From: an uncultured Pseudomonadota bacterium | GTDB taxonomy: Bacteria; Pseudomonadota; Alphaproteobacteria; RF32; CAG-239 | DNA length: 64,000 nucleotides | Reading direction: 5' to 3' | Assembly (NCBI GenBank): GCA_949295025.1 | Contig: CASFJK010000003.1 | Span: 34,858 to 98,857 of the forward strand | Shown: piece by piece, positions 1-9,500 of the stretch | Position numbering within the stretch: the stretch's first letter is position 1 | How the letters are laid out: each line of letters starts with the position of its first letter | Position numbers and translations under genes: made by a program | Notes under the pieces: model-generated | Told to the model about the DNA's origin: nothing | Databases searched by the model: none | What the model saw: only the letters and a program-made list of their open reading frames with translations

Positions 1-124
1 CAAAAAATTTCATCCTGAACTTTTGAAAAAATATCAGCATTTTGTCCTTCCCTCGACCAGCCCTGCCAATGCTGCACTCTCCTTTGATAAAAAATTGGCG
101 CTTTGGCAAAAAACATTGTTTTAG
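1..124 (+). CDS. DNA-deoxyinosine (hypoxanthine-DNA) glycosylase, C-terminal fragment
   Basis: Only the last 40 codons are in the window; the open frame enters at base 2 and stops at TAG 122-124. The tail contains the stretch VLPSTSPANA followed by a Phe-Asp-Lys-Lys...Trp end. That is the C-terminal signature I associate with the bacterial/archaeal hypoxanthine-DNA glycosylase branch of the uracil-DNA glycosylase superfamily, which removes deaminated adenine from DNA. The catalytic N-terminal part lies outside the window. Family assignment rests on one motif, so a related Mug/UDG-type enzyme is possible. Confidence 0.6.
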   Translation, partial: KKFHPELLKKYQHFVLPSTSPANAALSFDKKLALWQKTLF

Positions 125-134
125 ACAAAAAAAT

Positions 135-162
135 TTGACTATTAGAAAAAATATGTTATATT
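135..162 (+). promoter_or_regulatory. Sigma-70-like promoter for the 205-975 gene
   Basis: TTGACT (135-140), a 16-bp spacer and TATATT (157-162); each hexamer matches the consensus at 5 of 6 positions. Predicted transcription start is near 169, giving a leader of about 35 nt with no obvious Shine-Dalgarno sequence. Confidence 0.55.
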
Positions 163-204
163 GTTTTCAATTAAACTTATTACTAATTTTAAATTATTAA
201 ATTT

Positions 205-975
205 ATGGAACAAATGATTGCTTACATTGAAAACGTTACCAGAGAAAAAAACTTATCTTTGAAATCTTGGAAGGAAATTGTGGACACAGTTGTCCTACCT
301 AAAATGGCTGGTCCCAAAAACGAAATACAGTCTCGTTACGCAATAAACGATATGTATATGAACTTGCTGGCAAAATATGCCTACGATATTTCATGCAAGG
401 ATCAGACTTTGGCTCCGATTTTATTTGAAATTGCTTTGCAGAGGCTTTCTTGCGGTGCGGTTTTACATGATTCTACACCATGGCCGGAACCTCTTCCTGA
501 AAAATATTGGGAATATTCTTCCAAATGGGATGAAGGGCATGTCATGACTGAAGGATGTTACAATTTCATTATGAACGGATTGGAACAAGCTCTAAAATTT
601 GACATGACCAGAGATCATGCCTTGAAAATTCTCTTTGGATTGATGCAACACATTTCTCCGACAGGAAATGTTGATATTGACTATTCTTTGAGCGATTTTG
701 AAGACAAGGCTGCTCCACTTTATCGTCATGCAGAGAGATTGGTTGAGGAATATGCTTCTTTTGAGGAAATCTATCCTTATTATGTCCGCCCTGTACAATG
801 GGAAAAACATATTTTCTATTTAAGTCAGCATAAGGATAAAATCAAATGGAATAATTTCTTTGAAAGGACAAAAGCTGTTTCAAAAGGCAATTTTATCAGC
901 CGGCGCTTACAAAAAAATGCTCTTCGCAAAAAAATTGAAAGAGCAGCCATGTCTGTTGCCGGACCTTCAATGTAA
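205..975 (+). CDS. Hypothetical protein, 256 aa
   Basis: I do not recognise this protein. It is soluble, has no signal peptide or membrane segment, and looks mostly helical, with several aromatic-rich loops (for example a Trp-Pro-Glu-Pro-Leu stretch near residue 93 and a Tyr-Pro-Tyr-Tyr stretch near 191) and a basic C-terminus rich in Arg/Lys. It is transcribed alone from a good promoter at 135-162 and ends at the shared hairpin 991-1025. No purine-rich ribosome binding site precedes ATG 205; the second ATG (217) has none either. Coding is supported by the long frame, the promoter and the terminator, not by homology. Confidence 0.7.
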   Translation: MEQMIAYIENVTREKNLSLKSWKEIVDTVVLPKMAGPKNEIQSRYAINDMYMNLLAKYAYDISCKDQTLAPILFEIALQRLSCGAVLHDSTPWPEPLPEKYWEYSSKWDEGHVMTEGCYNFIMNGLEQALKFDMTRDHALKILFGLMQHISPTGNVDIDYSLSDFEDKAAPLYRHAERLVEEYASFEEIYPYYVRPVQWEKHIFYLSQHKDKIKWNNFFERTKAVSKGNFISRRLQKNALRKKIERAAMSVAGPSM

Positions 976-990
976 CGTTTTTTCACTAAA

Positions 991-1025
991 AAAAAGCTCT
1001 GATTTTTATCAGAGCTTTTGCTTTT
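991..1025. terminator. Bidirectional intrinsic terminator
   Basis: Stem AAAAGCTCTGAT / ATCAGAGCTTTT with a short T loop and flanking A and T runs. It lies between convergent genes 205-975 (+) and 1025-1471 (-). Confidence 0.85.
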
Positions 1026-1471
1026 TAATAAGGTCTTTTGTTTGTATCTGCGTACCAATCGTCCATAACGGCTCGCGCGGTTTTTAAGTCAATATGATGC
1101 AGATTTATCACATCTTCATCATAAAAGACTCTATCTCTGAAGCCAATGGCATCGGCATCATCGCGCGTGGCGGCATAATAAACTTCTGCAATATTTGCCC
1201 ATTTAGCTGAATTCAAACACATTGGGCATGGCTCACATGATGTATAAAGCACACAACCGGATAAATCAAAAGTGCCTAACTCTTTGCAGGCTTTTCTGAT
1301 GCAGTTGACCTCAGCATGCGCTGTTGGATCATTATCAATAACAACTGTGTTGTGCGCTTTGGCAATAATCTTACCGTCTTTCACAATCACGGCTCCAAAC
1401 GGAGAACTTCCGCTTTCAATTGACAATTTGCTCTCATCAATAGCTGCTTGTAAAAATTCTTTATCCGTCAT
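1025..1471 (-). CDS. Guanine deaminase-like nucleoside/nucleobase deaminase
   Basis: A 148-aa cytidine-deaminase-fold enzyme with the zinc and catalytic motifs HAE (within DPTAHAEV, about residue 53) and PCPMC (about residues 81-85). The order of motifs, a GFRDRVFYDE stretch and the C-terminal Trp-Tyr-Ala-Asp...Lys-Arg-Pro-Tyr tail resemble Bacillus-type guanine deaminase (GuaD) more than tRNA-adenosine deaminase TadA. The expected reaction is guanine to xanthine in the cytoplasm. The start follows AGAGGAAAA. It is the last gene on the minus strand of this block, separated from merR by hairpin 1489-1513, so it may have its own promoter. Substrate is inferred; a related deaminase of cytosine-like or modified bases is possible. 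Confidence 0.75.
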   Translation of the reverse strand: MTDKEFLQAAIDESKLSIESGSSPFGAVIVKDGKIIAKAHNTVVIDNDPTAHAEVNCIRKACKELGTFDLSGCVLYTSCEPCPMCLNSAKWANIAEVYYAATRDDADAIGFRDRVFYDEDVINLHHIDLKTARAVMDDWYADTNKRPY

Positions 1472-1488
1472 TTTTCCTCTCTTCCCAT

Positions 1489-1513
1489 AAAAAAAGCTTC
1501 TGTTACGAAGCTT
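1489..1513 (-). terminator. Terminator of the rpmF-plsX-fabH-ihfA-merR unit
   Basis: On the minus strand AAGCTTC-GTAACA-GAAGCTT is followed by a T run. The merR stop codon (1503-1505) lies inside the loop. Confidence 0.75.
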
Positions 1514-1919
1514 TGTTTATTTTATTCAATGTTTGAGTTAAATCTTCTTTCATTACTTTAAGTTCATCTATCAAACCTGTTATAAATTCTCGGCTTTGCA
1601 AATCTAACTTAACATCGGGTATCACTTCTTCAAAAAAGTCTTTCTGAATTTCTTCGCCCAAAATGTTTTTTAAGCCTTTTTCCTTAAAAACTTTTTGAAC
1701 ACCCTCGATGGTGTAACGCTTGTTATACAAAAAGTCTTTAATGGTTTTAACGATTTCTACATCGTCAGGACGATAGTATCTTCTACCGCCGTTTCTTTTC
1801 ATCGGCTTGATTTGCGGAAACTTTGTTTCCCAAAAGCGAAGCACATGCGTTGCCACACCTAGTTCTTCAGCTACTTCGGCAATGGTTCTGAATGCGGCTT
1901 TGCTCTTGTTTACAGCCAT
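1503..1919 (-). CDS. MerR-family transcriptional regulator
   Basis: A 138-aa protein with an N-terminal MerR winged helix-turn-helix: residues about 12-80 include [10 protein letters not shown], a [10 protein letters not shown] recognition/wing segment and RYYRPDDVE. The last 50 residues form a predicted dimerisation coiled coil. No cysteines suited to metal sensing are visible. It lies 15 nt after ihfA, the order seen in many alphaproteobacteria (plsX-fabH-ihfA-merR), so it is probably cotranscribed. Its effector and targets are unknown. Confidence 0.9.
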   Translation of the reverse strand: MAVNKSKAAFRTIAEVAEELGVATHVLRFWETKFPQIKPMKRNGGRRYYRPDDVEIVKTIKDFLYNKRYTIEGVQKVFKEKGLKNILGEEIQKDFFEEVIPDVKLDLQSREFITGLIDELKVMKEDLTQTLNKINKAS

Positions 1920-1934
1920 TAAACTTCCCCTCTA

Positions 1935-2219
1935 TTAGGCGTTGATAATTTTTCTCATGGTTTGAGAAGGTTTGAAAGAAATAACACGACGAGAAGAAAT
2001 AACTGCTTCTACACCGGTTTTAGGATTGCGACCGGCACGAGCTTTTTTATCTCTTAAGGAGAAAGTACCGAAAGAAGACAATTTTACATCATTGCCGTTG
2101 CTCAATTCATTGACAATTTCATCAAGAATCATATCTAAAACATCTGTAGAATCTTTACGGGACAAGCCAATTTCTTCATAAATGGTTTCTGCAACATCTG
2201 CACGTGTAATTGTTTTCAT
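1935..2219 (-). CDS. ihfA: Integration host factor subunit alpha
   Basis: A 94-aa HU/IHF-fold DNA-bending protein. It starts MKTITRADVA, carries the conserved GxFxxRxKxARxGRNPKTG arm (about residues 47-66) and ends with the SSRRVISFKPSQ strand, as in IHF-alpha. The frame stays open upstream without a stop, but the ATG at 2219 follows AAGAGGAT with correct spacing and gives the family length, so I take it as the start. It lies 103 nt after fabH. In that gap TTGTCA, 17 bp and TATTTG could form an extra promoter. IHF-beta is not in the window. Confidence 0.95.
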   Translation of the reverse strand: MKTITRADVAETIYEEIGLSRKDSTDVLDMILDEIVNELSNGNDVKLSSFGTFSLRDKKARAGRNPKTGVEAVISSRRVISFKPSQTMRKIINA

Positions 2220-2322
2220 ATTTATAATCCTCTTATTAATTTTTTTTGTTGCAAACAAATAGCGTATATTTTTTTCTCTGACAAGCCCTAAAAGATGACT
2301 TATCCAAAGTATTATAATTCGC

Positions 2323-3303
2323 TTATATACGAACCAAAGCTCCGCCCCAGGTAAAACCTGCACCCATGGCATTCAAAACAACCAAGTCGCCTTTTTTGAT
2401 GGTTCCATCTGTCATTTTTTCTGACAAAGCCAAAGGAATGGTTGCTGCTGAGGTGTTGGCTTGATGATCAATAGTAACAATGACTTTTTCTTCTGGCAAG
2501 CCCAATTTTTGACCGACACCAGAGATAATGCGAACATTGGCTTGGTGCGGAACCAACCAGTCGATATCTTCTGCGGTTACGCCACCCATTTTCATAACTT
2601 CTTCAGCTGCTTCAGACAAACTGTTGATTGCATATTTGAAAACTTCTTTACCGTTCATCCAAATATAACCAGCTGTTTGTGTGGTTGAAACACCACCAGT
2701 GCAAAGCAGATTTTCATATTGTGTACCATCGGCATAAATTTTTGTTGCCAAAACGCCGGTATCTTCTGCTGTGCCATTGCCTTCTTTGGCGCGCAAGATA
2801 ATGGCGCCTGCACCATCACCAAACAAAACGCAAGTATTTCTGTCGGTCCAATCGGTGATTTTTGACAAGGTTTCAGCGCTGACGACCAAAACAGTTTTCA
2901 TTTGACCTAAACGAATCATATTATCAGCCATGGTCAAAGCATATACAAAACCTGAACAAGCAGCAGAAATATCCATTGCAGCGGCACCAACGCGCATACC
3001 CAATTTTCCGGCAATTTTTGCTGAGGTTGCCGGAGTGGTGTTATCCGGAGTTACTGTTGCCAAAACAATAGCATCAATTTCTTCAACAGAAATTCCAGCT
3101 GTTTTGATTGCCATTTGAGCTGCCTTCATAGCCAAATCTGATGTATATTCATCTTTTTCAGCAACATGACGACTCTTGATACCTGTACGAGTGCTAATCC
3201 ACTCATCGTTAGTATCTACGATTTTTGCTAAATCATCATTTGTTAATTCTTTGGCCGGCAAATAGTGACCGTGACCAATAATTTCAGATCTAATACATGT
3301 CAT
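2323..3303 (-). CDS. fabH: 3-oxoacyl-ACP synthase III (FabH)
   Basis: A 326-aa thiolase-fold enzyme that starts type II fatty acid synthesis by condensing acetyl-CoA with malonyl-ACP. The catalytic triad is visible: Cys116 in SAACSGFVYA, His near 253 in VPHQANVRII, and Asn near 283 in HQANTSAATIP. The substrate-binding WISTRTGIKSRH segment is at residues 35-46. Length is normal. It overlaps the end of plsX by 14 nt, so translation is probably coupled to this phospholipid gene. Confidence 0.97.
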   Translation of the reverse strand: MTCIRSEIIGHGHYLPAKELTNDDLAKIVDTNDEWISTRTGIKSRHVAEKDEYTSDLAMKAAQMAIKTAGISVEEIDAIVLATVTPDNTTPATSAKIAGKLGMRVGAAAMDISAACSGFVYALTMADNMIRLGQMKTVLVVSAETLSKITDWTDRNTCVLFGDGAGAIILRAKEGNGTAEDTGVLATKIYADGTQYENLLCTGGVSTTQTAGYIWMNGKEVFKYAINSLSEAAEEVMKMGGVTAEDIDWLVPHQANVRIISGVGQKLGLPEEKVIVTIDHQANTSAATIPLALSEKMTDGTIKKGDLVVLNAMGAGFTWGGALVRI

Positions 3304-4351
3304 ATAATATTTCCTGTGATAATTCGTCTAAATCGACTTTTTCAATTTCAGATTTTATTGTTGCTACAAAATTTTGACGCACTAAATTTGCGGCATTGCT
3401 AACAGCAACGGAAAAGCCCAAAGCATCTGTACCGCCATGACTTTTTACCGTCAAACCATTTAAGCCGACCATCATGGCACCATTATACAAGCGGGGATCC
3501 ATTGTTTTTTTGACCTTAAGCATTACACCTAACATAAAAGGCAAACCAAATTTGGCCAAAAATGAATGTTTGATGGCGTCTTTTAACAAACGAACGACTA
3601 ATTTTGCCGTGCCTTCTATTGATTTGAGGGCAATATTGCCGGTAAAACCATCGGCAACGACAACATCAGCAATACCATTTGAAAGTTCGTGAGGCTCAAT
3701 GTAACCGATAAAATCAATATTCATATGTGAATGTTTGATAATCTTGGCTGCTTGTTTAATCTCTTCTTTGCCTTTCATTTCTTCGGCACCAATATTAAGC
3801 AATGCCACGCGAGGTCTTTCAACATTCAGAGCGTGACGTGCCAAAATATCACCCATCAGAGCGAACTCTGCCAGATTAATAGCATCACATTCGGTATTTG
3901 CACCCAAATCAAGCATCACATACTTTCCGGTACGATGTGGCATGATACTTACAATTGCAGGGCGATGAATCTTGGTAATTGTGCGCAAAACAATTTTAGA
4001 AATTGCCATCAGAGCGCCTGTGTTACCGGCAGAAACAACGGCCTGTGCCTCGCCTTTGCGAACAGCATCTATTGCCATATACATACTGGTATTTTTATTA
4101 CGGATGACTTGTGAAGGCTTATCTTCATTATGGACCATCTCGGCACAATGACGAAGTTCACAAACCTTTTGGAGTGCGGGGTATTGAGTTAAAATCGGCG
4201 TTACCTTTGCTTCATCGCCAAAAAGTAAAAACCGAACATCGGGATTCTTTTTGGCAGCAATGGCAAGCCCTTCTATCACGACTCTGGGGGAATTATCTCC
4301 CCCCATTGCGTCTATTGATATGACCAGATTACTAGACAAAACCTGCTCCAT
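3290..4351 (-). CDS. plsX: Phosphate acyltransferase PlsX
   Basis: A 353-aa enzyme that converts acyl-ACP to acyl-phosphate, the donor used by PlsY in phospholipid synthesis. It has the typical SIDAMGGDNSP start (about residues 12-22), the AVVSAGNTGALM segment near 104-115, LDLGANTECD near 148-157 and VVADGFTGNIALK near 230. It acts at the inner membrane face. It sits between rpmF (61 nt upstream) and fabH (overlapping), the usual arrangement linking ribosome and lipid synthesis. Confidence 0.97.
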   Translation of the reverse strand: MEQVLSSNLVISIDAMGGDNSPRVVIEGLAIAAKKNPDVRFLLFGDEAKVTPILTQYPALQKVCELRHCAEMVHNEDKPSQVIRNKNTSMYMAIDAVRKGEAQAVVSAGNTGALMAISKIVLRTITKIHRPAIVSIMPHRTGKYVMLDLGANTECDAINLAEFALMGDILARHALNVERPRVALLNIGAEEMKGKEEIKQAAKIIKHSHMNIDFIGYIEPHELSNGIADVVVADGFTGNIALKSIEGTAKLVVRLLKDAIKHSFLAKFGLPFMLGVMLKVKKTMDPRLYNGAMMVGLNGLTVKSHGGTDALGFSVAVSNAANLVRQNFVATIKSEIEKVDLDELSQEILYDMY

Positions 4352-4412
4352 ATAGATATTTGCGACATTTGTACTTTTGTATAAAAGAAAACAAATGCCT
4401 CGATTTTTTTAA

Positions 4413-4604
4413 TTATTCTTCAGCAGCTGCTTTTTTAGCAACAACTTCACGACCATCGTATTGACCGCAAGACGGGCAAACACTGTGAGGTCTTTTCAAC
4501 TCGCCACAATTCGGGCATTCCATGTATGAATTGGGTTTCAAAGCATCATGTGAACGACGCATGTTGCGACGAGAAGGTGTTGTTTTCTTCTTTGGTGTAG
4601 CCAT
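4413..4604 (-). CDS. rpmF: 50S ribosomal protein L32
   Basis: A 63-aa basic protein starting [20 protein letters not shown], with a four-cysteine zinc knuckle (Cys30, Cys33, Cys43, Cys46). C-terminal Ala/Glu tail. It starts the rpmF-plsX-fabH run, downstream of the DUF177 gene. The 18 nt before its ATG (AAGAGTATAAGAAA plus ATGGC) are the same as those before rpmG at 25557. Confidence 0.97.
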   Translation of the reverse strand: MATPKKKTTPSRRNMRRSHDALKPNSYMECPNCGELKRPHSVCPSCGQYDGREVVAKKAAAEE

Positions 4605-4718
4605 TTTCTTATACTCTTATTCTATTACACTTAAAATTAATACACTTTCACAGCCATTAATAAACCATTTAGTTTTTTAAATCAACTAATAAAAACGGCT
4701 TTATGAACTGAATGACGT

Positions 4719-4745
4719 TTTATATAATATTTTTGCTTTTGGCAA
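4719..4745 (-). promoter_or_regulatory. Possible rpmF promoter
   Basis: Minus-strand TTGCCA, 15-bp spacer, TATAAA. The spacer is short, so this is tentative. It would give rpmF a leader of about 105 nt in the 192-nt gap after DUF177, where I see nothing else. Confidence 0.35.
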
Positions 4746-4796
4746 GTCTTTTTTATTATATTTTACCTTTTTATTTGGTTTTTCCGCCGTTTAATC

Positions 4797-5315
4797 TTAT
4801 TTTTTTAGTTTTTTTAATACATTGAACGGGTTATTGGCCTCGGTTGTCTCTTCATCAAACTCTGATTTGAAATGAAATTCTTCTCCTTCCTTGCGTGGAT
4901 TATCATCCATAACAAGAGCTACTTGCTCAATGGCTATCTGACATAAGTCTATTTTGCCATTGTCCAACAAGTATGGTTCATCATCATAAATATCAAAGTC
5001 AAAATCTTTCAAATCTTGCGGCGTAGCTTGTGTATCAAAACAAATGGAAAACTCCGGTGAATAAGTCTTATAAAAATTTTCAAGACTGATTACACTTTTG
5101 AGCTCAAACTCGGCATCTACTTTACCCCAAACATCTAAACGATGTTCTTTTTTCTTATATTTTAAAAATATTTCGGCGGTAAAAGAACGAACACTCTCTA
5201 CTTTAAAAACTTCTTTTAAATATTCTAACTCAGCCTCATTGGCATGAAGATGATATTTTTTTTCCGAGGCTGTTAATTCATCAACAACCAAAGGATAAGA
5301 AAAAAGATTTTGCAT
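4797..5315 (-). CDS. DUF177 (YceD-like) family protein
   Basis: A 172-aa acidic protein of the DUF177/YceD family, linked in other bacteria and in plastids to 23S rRNA accumulation and early large-subunit assembly. Support is its place just upstream of rpmF-plsX, plus the FKVESVRSFTAEIFLKYK-like beta-strand region and the acidic DLCQIAIEQVALVMDDNPRKE segment near residues 122-142. The Cys pair found in some homologues is absent. It is divergent from bamE with a 63-nt shared promoter region. In many alphaproteobacteria a cytochrome-bc1 chaperone gene lies between this gene and bamE; none is present here. Confidence 0.8.
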   Translation of the reverse strand: MQNLFSYPLVVDELTASEKKYHLHANEAELEYLKEVFKVESVRSFTAEIFLKYKKKEHRLDVWGKVDAEFELKSVISLENFYKTYSPEFSICFDTQATPQDLKDFDFDIYDDEPYLLDNGKIDLCQIAIEQVALVMDDNPRKEGEEFHFKSEFDEETTEANNPFNVLKKLKK

Positions 5316-5357
5316 TAATTTTTTCCTTATGTTATAAGTTCTACTAAATGTTTATGA

Positions 5358-5363
5358 TATAAT
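5358..5363 (+). promoter_or_regulatory. -10 box for bamE
   Basis: Perfect TATAAT in the DUF177/bamE divergent gap, with no good -35 at the right distance. It is followed by AAGGA (5367-5371), 7 nt before ATG 5379. Confidence 0.4.
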
Positions 5364-5378
5364 AGCAAGGATTATGAG

Positions 5379-5840
5379 ATGTCAACAAACAAAATTTTTA
5401 TTATGTGCGTGGCTTTTTCCATTGTACTTTCGGCTTGTTCCAATGATTTGTTTTTAACTCATAACGGTAATATGCCTTCTAATGAACGCATATCTCAGCT
5501 CAAAATTGGTGACACAAAAGAACAAGTGGTCAGAACCCTCGGGGCTCCATCTTCTGTTGTTTCTTTTGATAAAAACACATGGATTTATATGTCTTCTGCC
5601 ATCAAACGTGTGGCTTTTATGGAACCCAAAGAAGTTAGTCGCGATATTTTAACCATTGAATTTAACAACGAAGGAAAAATTTCTAACATTCAACGCTTAA
5701 GTAAAGCTGATGGAAAGGAAATTGCAGTCAGTACCGATGCTACAAAATCGCAAGGACATGAACCTGGTTTCTTTGAAAAATATTTTGGTGGCGTTGGAGG
5801 TTATTCTCCTTTCCCCGTGGTTGATCCAAGACAATTATAA
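5379..5840 (+). CDS. bamE: Outer membrane protein assembly factor BamE (SmpA/OmlA lipoprotein)
   Basis: A 153-aa lipoprotein. The signal peptide ends in lipobox LSAC with lipidated Cys20. The BamE domain follows, with ISQLKIGDTKEQVVRTLGAPS (about residues 39-59) and a second strand-helix unit to about residue 110. The last 40 residues are a Gly/Pro-rich tail without a recognised fold. BamE is a periplasm-facing subunit of the BAM complex that inserts beta-barrel proteins. Start ATG 5379 has SD AAGGA. Transcribed alone, ending at hairpin 5842-5872. Confidence 0.93.
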   Translation: MSTNKIFIMCVAFSIVLSACSNDLFLTHNGNMPSNERISQLKIGDTKEQVVRTLGAPSSVVSFDKNTWIYMSSAIKRVAFMEPKEVSRDILTIEFNNEGKISNIQRLSKADGKEIAVSTDATKSQGHEPGFFEKYFGGVGGYSPFPVVDPRQL

Positions 5841-5841
5841 T

Positions 5842-5872
5842 AAAAAAGGCTTCTTATCGGAGCCTTTTTTAT
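5842..5872. terminator. Bidirectional terminator between bamE and the TerB-like gene
   Basis: AAAAAAGGCT, 9-nt loop, AGCCTTTTTT between convergent genes. Confidence 0.85.
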
Positions 5873-5875
5873 TGC

Positions 5876-6547
5876 TTATAAACCAACATCTGGCTCAACT
5901 CCCTGCTCTCTTAAAATTTGCAAAATTTCGGCCAAATATATTTTCTCATTATAGGCTAAAAAGCCATCACCAATACAAATTTTAACAACGGCTTGCACCA
6001 GTTCTTCTGCTTCTTCCGGTGTTTTTTGACTCAAGTTTTCTACCGCCTGATAAAATTCTTCTGTGGTGGGTTGTAATGCTTTTAGACAACTTTCAACATA
6101 ATTTTTGCTTAAACTTTGCGGATGCGGATGATGCTGCTCGATATATTGCAAAATAGTTTTTTTCTTTATCTCTGAAAAATAATCAACACATTTGGCAATA
6201 TAGAGCAAAATGATGATATCATCTTTTAAGACTTTTAATAATTCTAAATTTACAGGCGCTTTTTTTACAGGCACATCTTCTACTTGCTCTGTTTGAGATT
6301 TAAACTCGTTATAATCGCGCAACAATACCGAACATGAAGTATACAGCTTTTCGGTATTTAAATTCATAATATCTTTAATGTAAGCCGAATCTATTACCTT
6401 GGAACTTTTATCTCGATAGAAATATAGATTGAGCATAATATTACCGCCATGGTCCCAAATGTTTTTTAAGGCCACATTTTCTTCACGCACATCATCTCCA
6501 TATTTGATGTGCGCTAAAAGATTATAGAACCTTATATTTTCTGACAT
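5876..6547 (-). CDS. Possible TerB-like domain protein cotranscribed with mfd
   Basis: A 223-aa soluble protein I cannot name. The N-terminal half (to about residue 95) has no family signature. The C-terminal 110 residues are helical and end with a VKICIGDGFLAYNEKIYLAEI-like segment, resembling the acidic helix pair of TerB-like (tellurite-resistance fold) domains. Its start codon directly follows the mfd stop with no gap, so it is translated from the mfd message. A role next to transcription-coupled repair is suggested by position only. Confidence 0.65.
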   Translation of the reverse strand: MSENIRFYNLLAHIKYGDDVREENVALKNIWDHGGNIMLNLYFYRDKSSKVIDSAYIKDIMNLNTEKLYTSCSVLLRDYNEFKSQTEQVEDVPVKKAPVNLELLKVLKDDIIILLYIAKCVDYFSEIKKKTILQYIEQHHPHPQSLSKNYVESCLKALQPTTEEFYQAVENLSQKTPEEAEELVQAVVKICIGDGFLAYNEKIYLAEILQILREQGVEPDVGL

Positions 6548-9500
6548 TTAGCCCTCAAGCAGTTGATTGAGTTTGTTTACATAATTTTTTATAGTTTCTA
6601 CGCGCAAGGCATAACTGTCAAGATTTTTCTCAATGAACAACTTTTGGTCTGGACGAATCTTAATAGCGCCGAACTGCCGGGCAACAAAATCTATCAATTT
6701 TTCCGGTTTGACAAAGGTATTGTTTCTCAAAGTAATCAAAATACCTTTAGCGCCGGCATCAATTTTTTCAATATTGGCTTTGCGGCAAAGTTGTTTTATC
6801 TCAACTGTTTTTAATAAGTTATCAACCTCTACAGGCAACGGTCCAAAGCGGTCAATCAATTCTTCTCTGATGTCATCCAAACCGGCTTTGTCTTCAATAT
6901 CACCAATGCGTTTATACAAGCCCAAACGAACGCCCAAATCTCTGACATAGGTTTCAGGAATCATAATCGGGATACCTGTAGTGATTTGCGGAGCCCAATC
7001 TGTAGTAATGGATGTTTCCTCTTTCTCGCCTTTTGTACCTTGAGTCTTGAGGCGCATTATTTCTTCTTCCAACATGTGTTGGTACAAAGCAATACCCACT
7101 TCTTTGATGTGTCCGGATTGCTCCTCACCCAAAATATTTCCCGAGCCACGAATATCCATATCATGGCTGGCTAAAGAGAAGCCTGCACCCAAAGAATCTA
7201 AGGCCTGCAAAATATTCAGTCTTCTTTCGGCAATCGGTTTCAATGCTTTTTGTTTGGGTACGGTAAAATAGCAATAGCCCCTCACCTTACCGCGACCGAC
7301 ACGTCCTTTGAGTTGGTACAATTGAGCCAAGCCAAACATATCTGCCCTATGAACAATCATAGTATTCACACTCGGCATATCAATACCTGACTCAATGATG
7401 GTGGTGGAAAGCAATAAATCTGCCTTTCCATCGGCAAAATCGTTCATCACGGTTTCTAGCTGTTTGACCGGCATTTGTCCGTGAGCGACTAAAATTTTGA
7501 CATCCGGCACCAATTCGCGCAATTCTTTTTCAACGCCAAAAATATCCGACACGCGCGGACAAACAAAGAAGGTTTGACCATGACGGAATTTTTCGCGATA
7601 GATGGCCTCTTTTATCATCACCTTATCAAAAGGCATGACGAATGTACGCGCGGCTAATCTATCTACCGGCGGGGTGGCAATCAAGCTCAACTGCTTAACT
7701 CCCGTCAAAGAAAGCTGTAAGGTTCTCGGAATCGGGGTTGCGGTCATGGTTAAAACGTGAACATCCGACTTAATGGACTTCAGTTTTTCTTTATGAGCCA
7801 CACCGAAATGTTGTTCCTCATCAATAATCAGCAAACCCAAATTGCAGAATTTGATATCTTTGGCGAGCAAAGCATGGGTTCCAATCACAATCTCAACCGA
7901 GCCCTCTTCCAAACCTTTTTTGGTTTCGGCGGCTTCTTTCGGGGTGACCAAACGCGAGAGCATTCTCACTCTTATCGGAAAACCTTCCATACGTTTTTTG
8001 AAGTTCATGTAGTGCTGACGAGCAAGCAAGGTTGTCGGTACTATCAAGGCCACTTGCGCACCACTCGCAGCAACGGCAAAGGCTGCTCTTAATGCCACCT
8101 CGGTTTTGCCGAAGCCGACATCACCGCAGACCAATCTATCCATCGGCACGGTGTCTGCCAAATCTTGCAAAACATCGCTTATGGCGTTTAACTGGTCATC
8201 GGTTTCGGAATATGGAAAACGAGAGCAAAATTCATCATACATGCCTTGCGGTGCAATAAAGCTATCGGCTTTTTTCAAATGACGTTCGGCGGCAATTTTA
8301 ATCAGTTTTTCAGCAATATCTTTAATGCGCTGTTTAACTTTAGCTTTCTTTGCCTGCCATGCCAAACCGCCCAATGTGTCTAGCTGAATATTATCATCAT
8401 CCAAACCATAGCGCGACAAAACATCAATGTTTTCAACCGGAACAAAAAGTTTGGCATCGTTAGCATATAAAATCTTCAAACAATCATGCGGAGCACCACC
8501 GGCGGTGATATTCTCCAGCCCCATAAATTTACCGATACCATGTTCGATATGAACAACCAATTCGCCAACGCTCAAGGAACCTACATCGGCAATAAAATCT
8601 TTACTAGATGCTTTTTTCTTGGTGGCACGATGCTGACGCTCACCCAAAACATCTTGCTCGGAAATAAAGCACAAACCATCGCCTCTAAAGCCATGCGGCA
8701 GATTCAAAACCACCAAGGCTGTGCGTTTATTTTCCGGATGATTGGCATCTTTCCAACTATCAGCAAAATATAAATTTTCAATGCTGTGCTCGTGCATCAA
8801 CGTAAATAATCTATCACGAGAACCTTCGGAATAGCAGCAAATTACACGGCGAAGTTTATTGTTTTCTTTAAGATATTCATCAAGTTCTTTATACACTTCC
8901 TGAAGGTTGACGTTTTTGGCTTGAGCAAAACTGCGTCCCGGTAACACTCCTGCATTGACCGTATTATCATTCTCTGCCAAGGTCATGGAGGTGAAATAAA
9001 CGGCTTCTTTTTTCTTGAAAATATCTGTGATTTCTTTTTCGGTCAGATACAATAACTCGGGCGCAATCGGGCGGTAAATATCCACCTCGTTGACCGACTT
9101 GACGTTCAAAGCCTCTAAACGCGCCTGATAATAATCAGCAATGCTTTCACATTTGGATTTAACTGCTTCTAAAACATTGCGACCGACAATCACTTGAGCT
9201 TGCGGCAAATAGGAAAAAATATCGGGCAGCGGTTCTTCATAGAAAAACGGCAGCCAGTTTTCCATACCCAGATGTTTAACTCCGTTACTAATGTCGGCGT
9301 AAATTTCATCATCTTTGAATGCGGCGCCAAAAGCCTCGCGATATTTGGTGCGGAAAGACTTGATGGTGTTTTCATCCAAAGTTACCTCGCCCATCACCTG
9401 AAAAGTATAATGGCTGAGTTCGCCCGTGGTGCGTTGGGTCATAGCATCAAAAGTGCGGATACGTTCAACCTCATCATCAAACATATCAATACGCAACGGC

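Noticed and set aside
2220-2372. 51-residue N-terminal extension of IHF-alpha
   Set aside because: It runs into the fabH end and has no similarity to the HU/IHF fold; ATG 2219 with AAGAGGAT gives the normal 94-aa protein.
3731-4114. 127-codon plus-strand frame opposite plsX
   Set aside because: Antisense shadow rich in Cys/His/Asn; no start signal.
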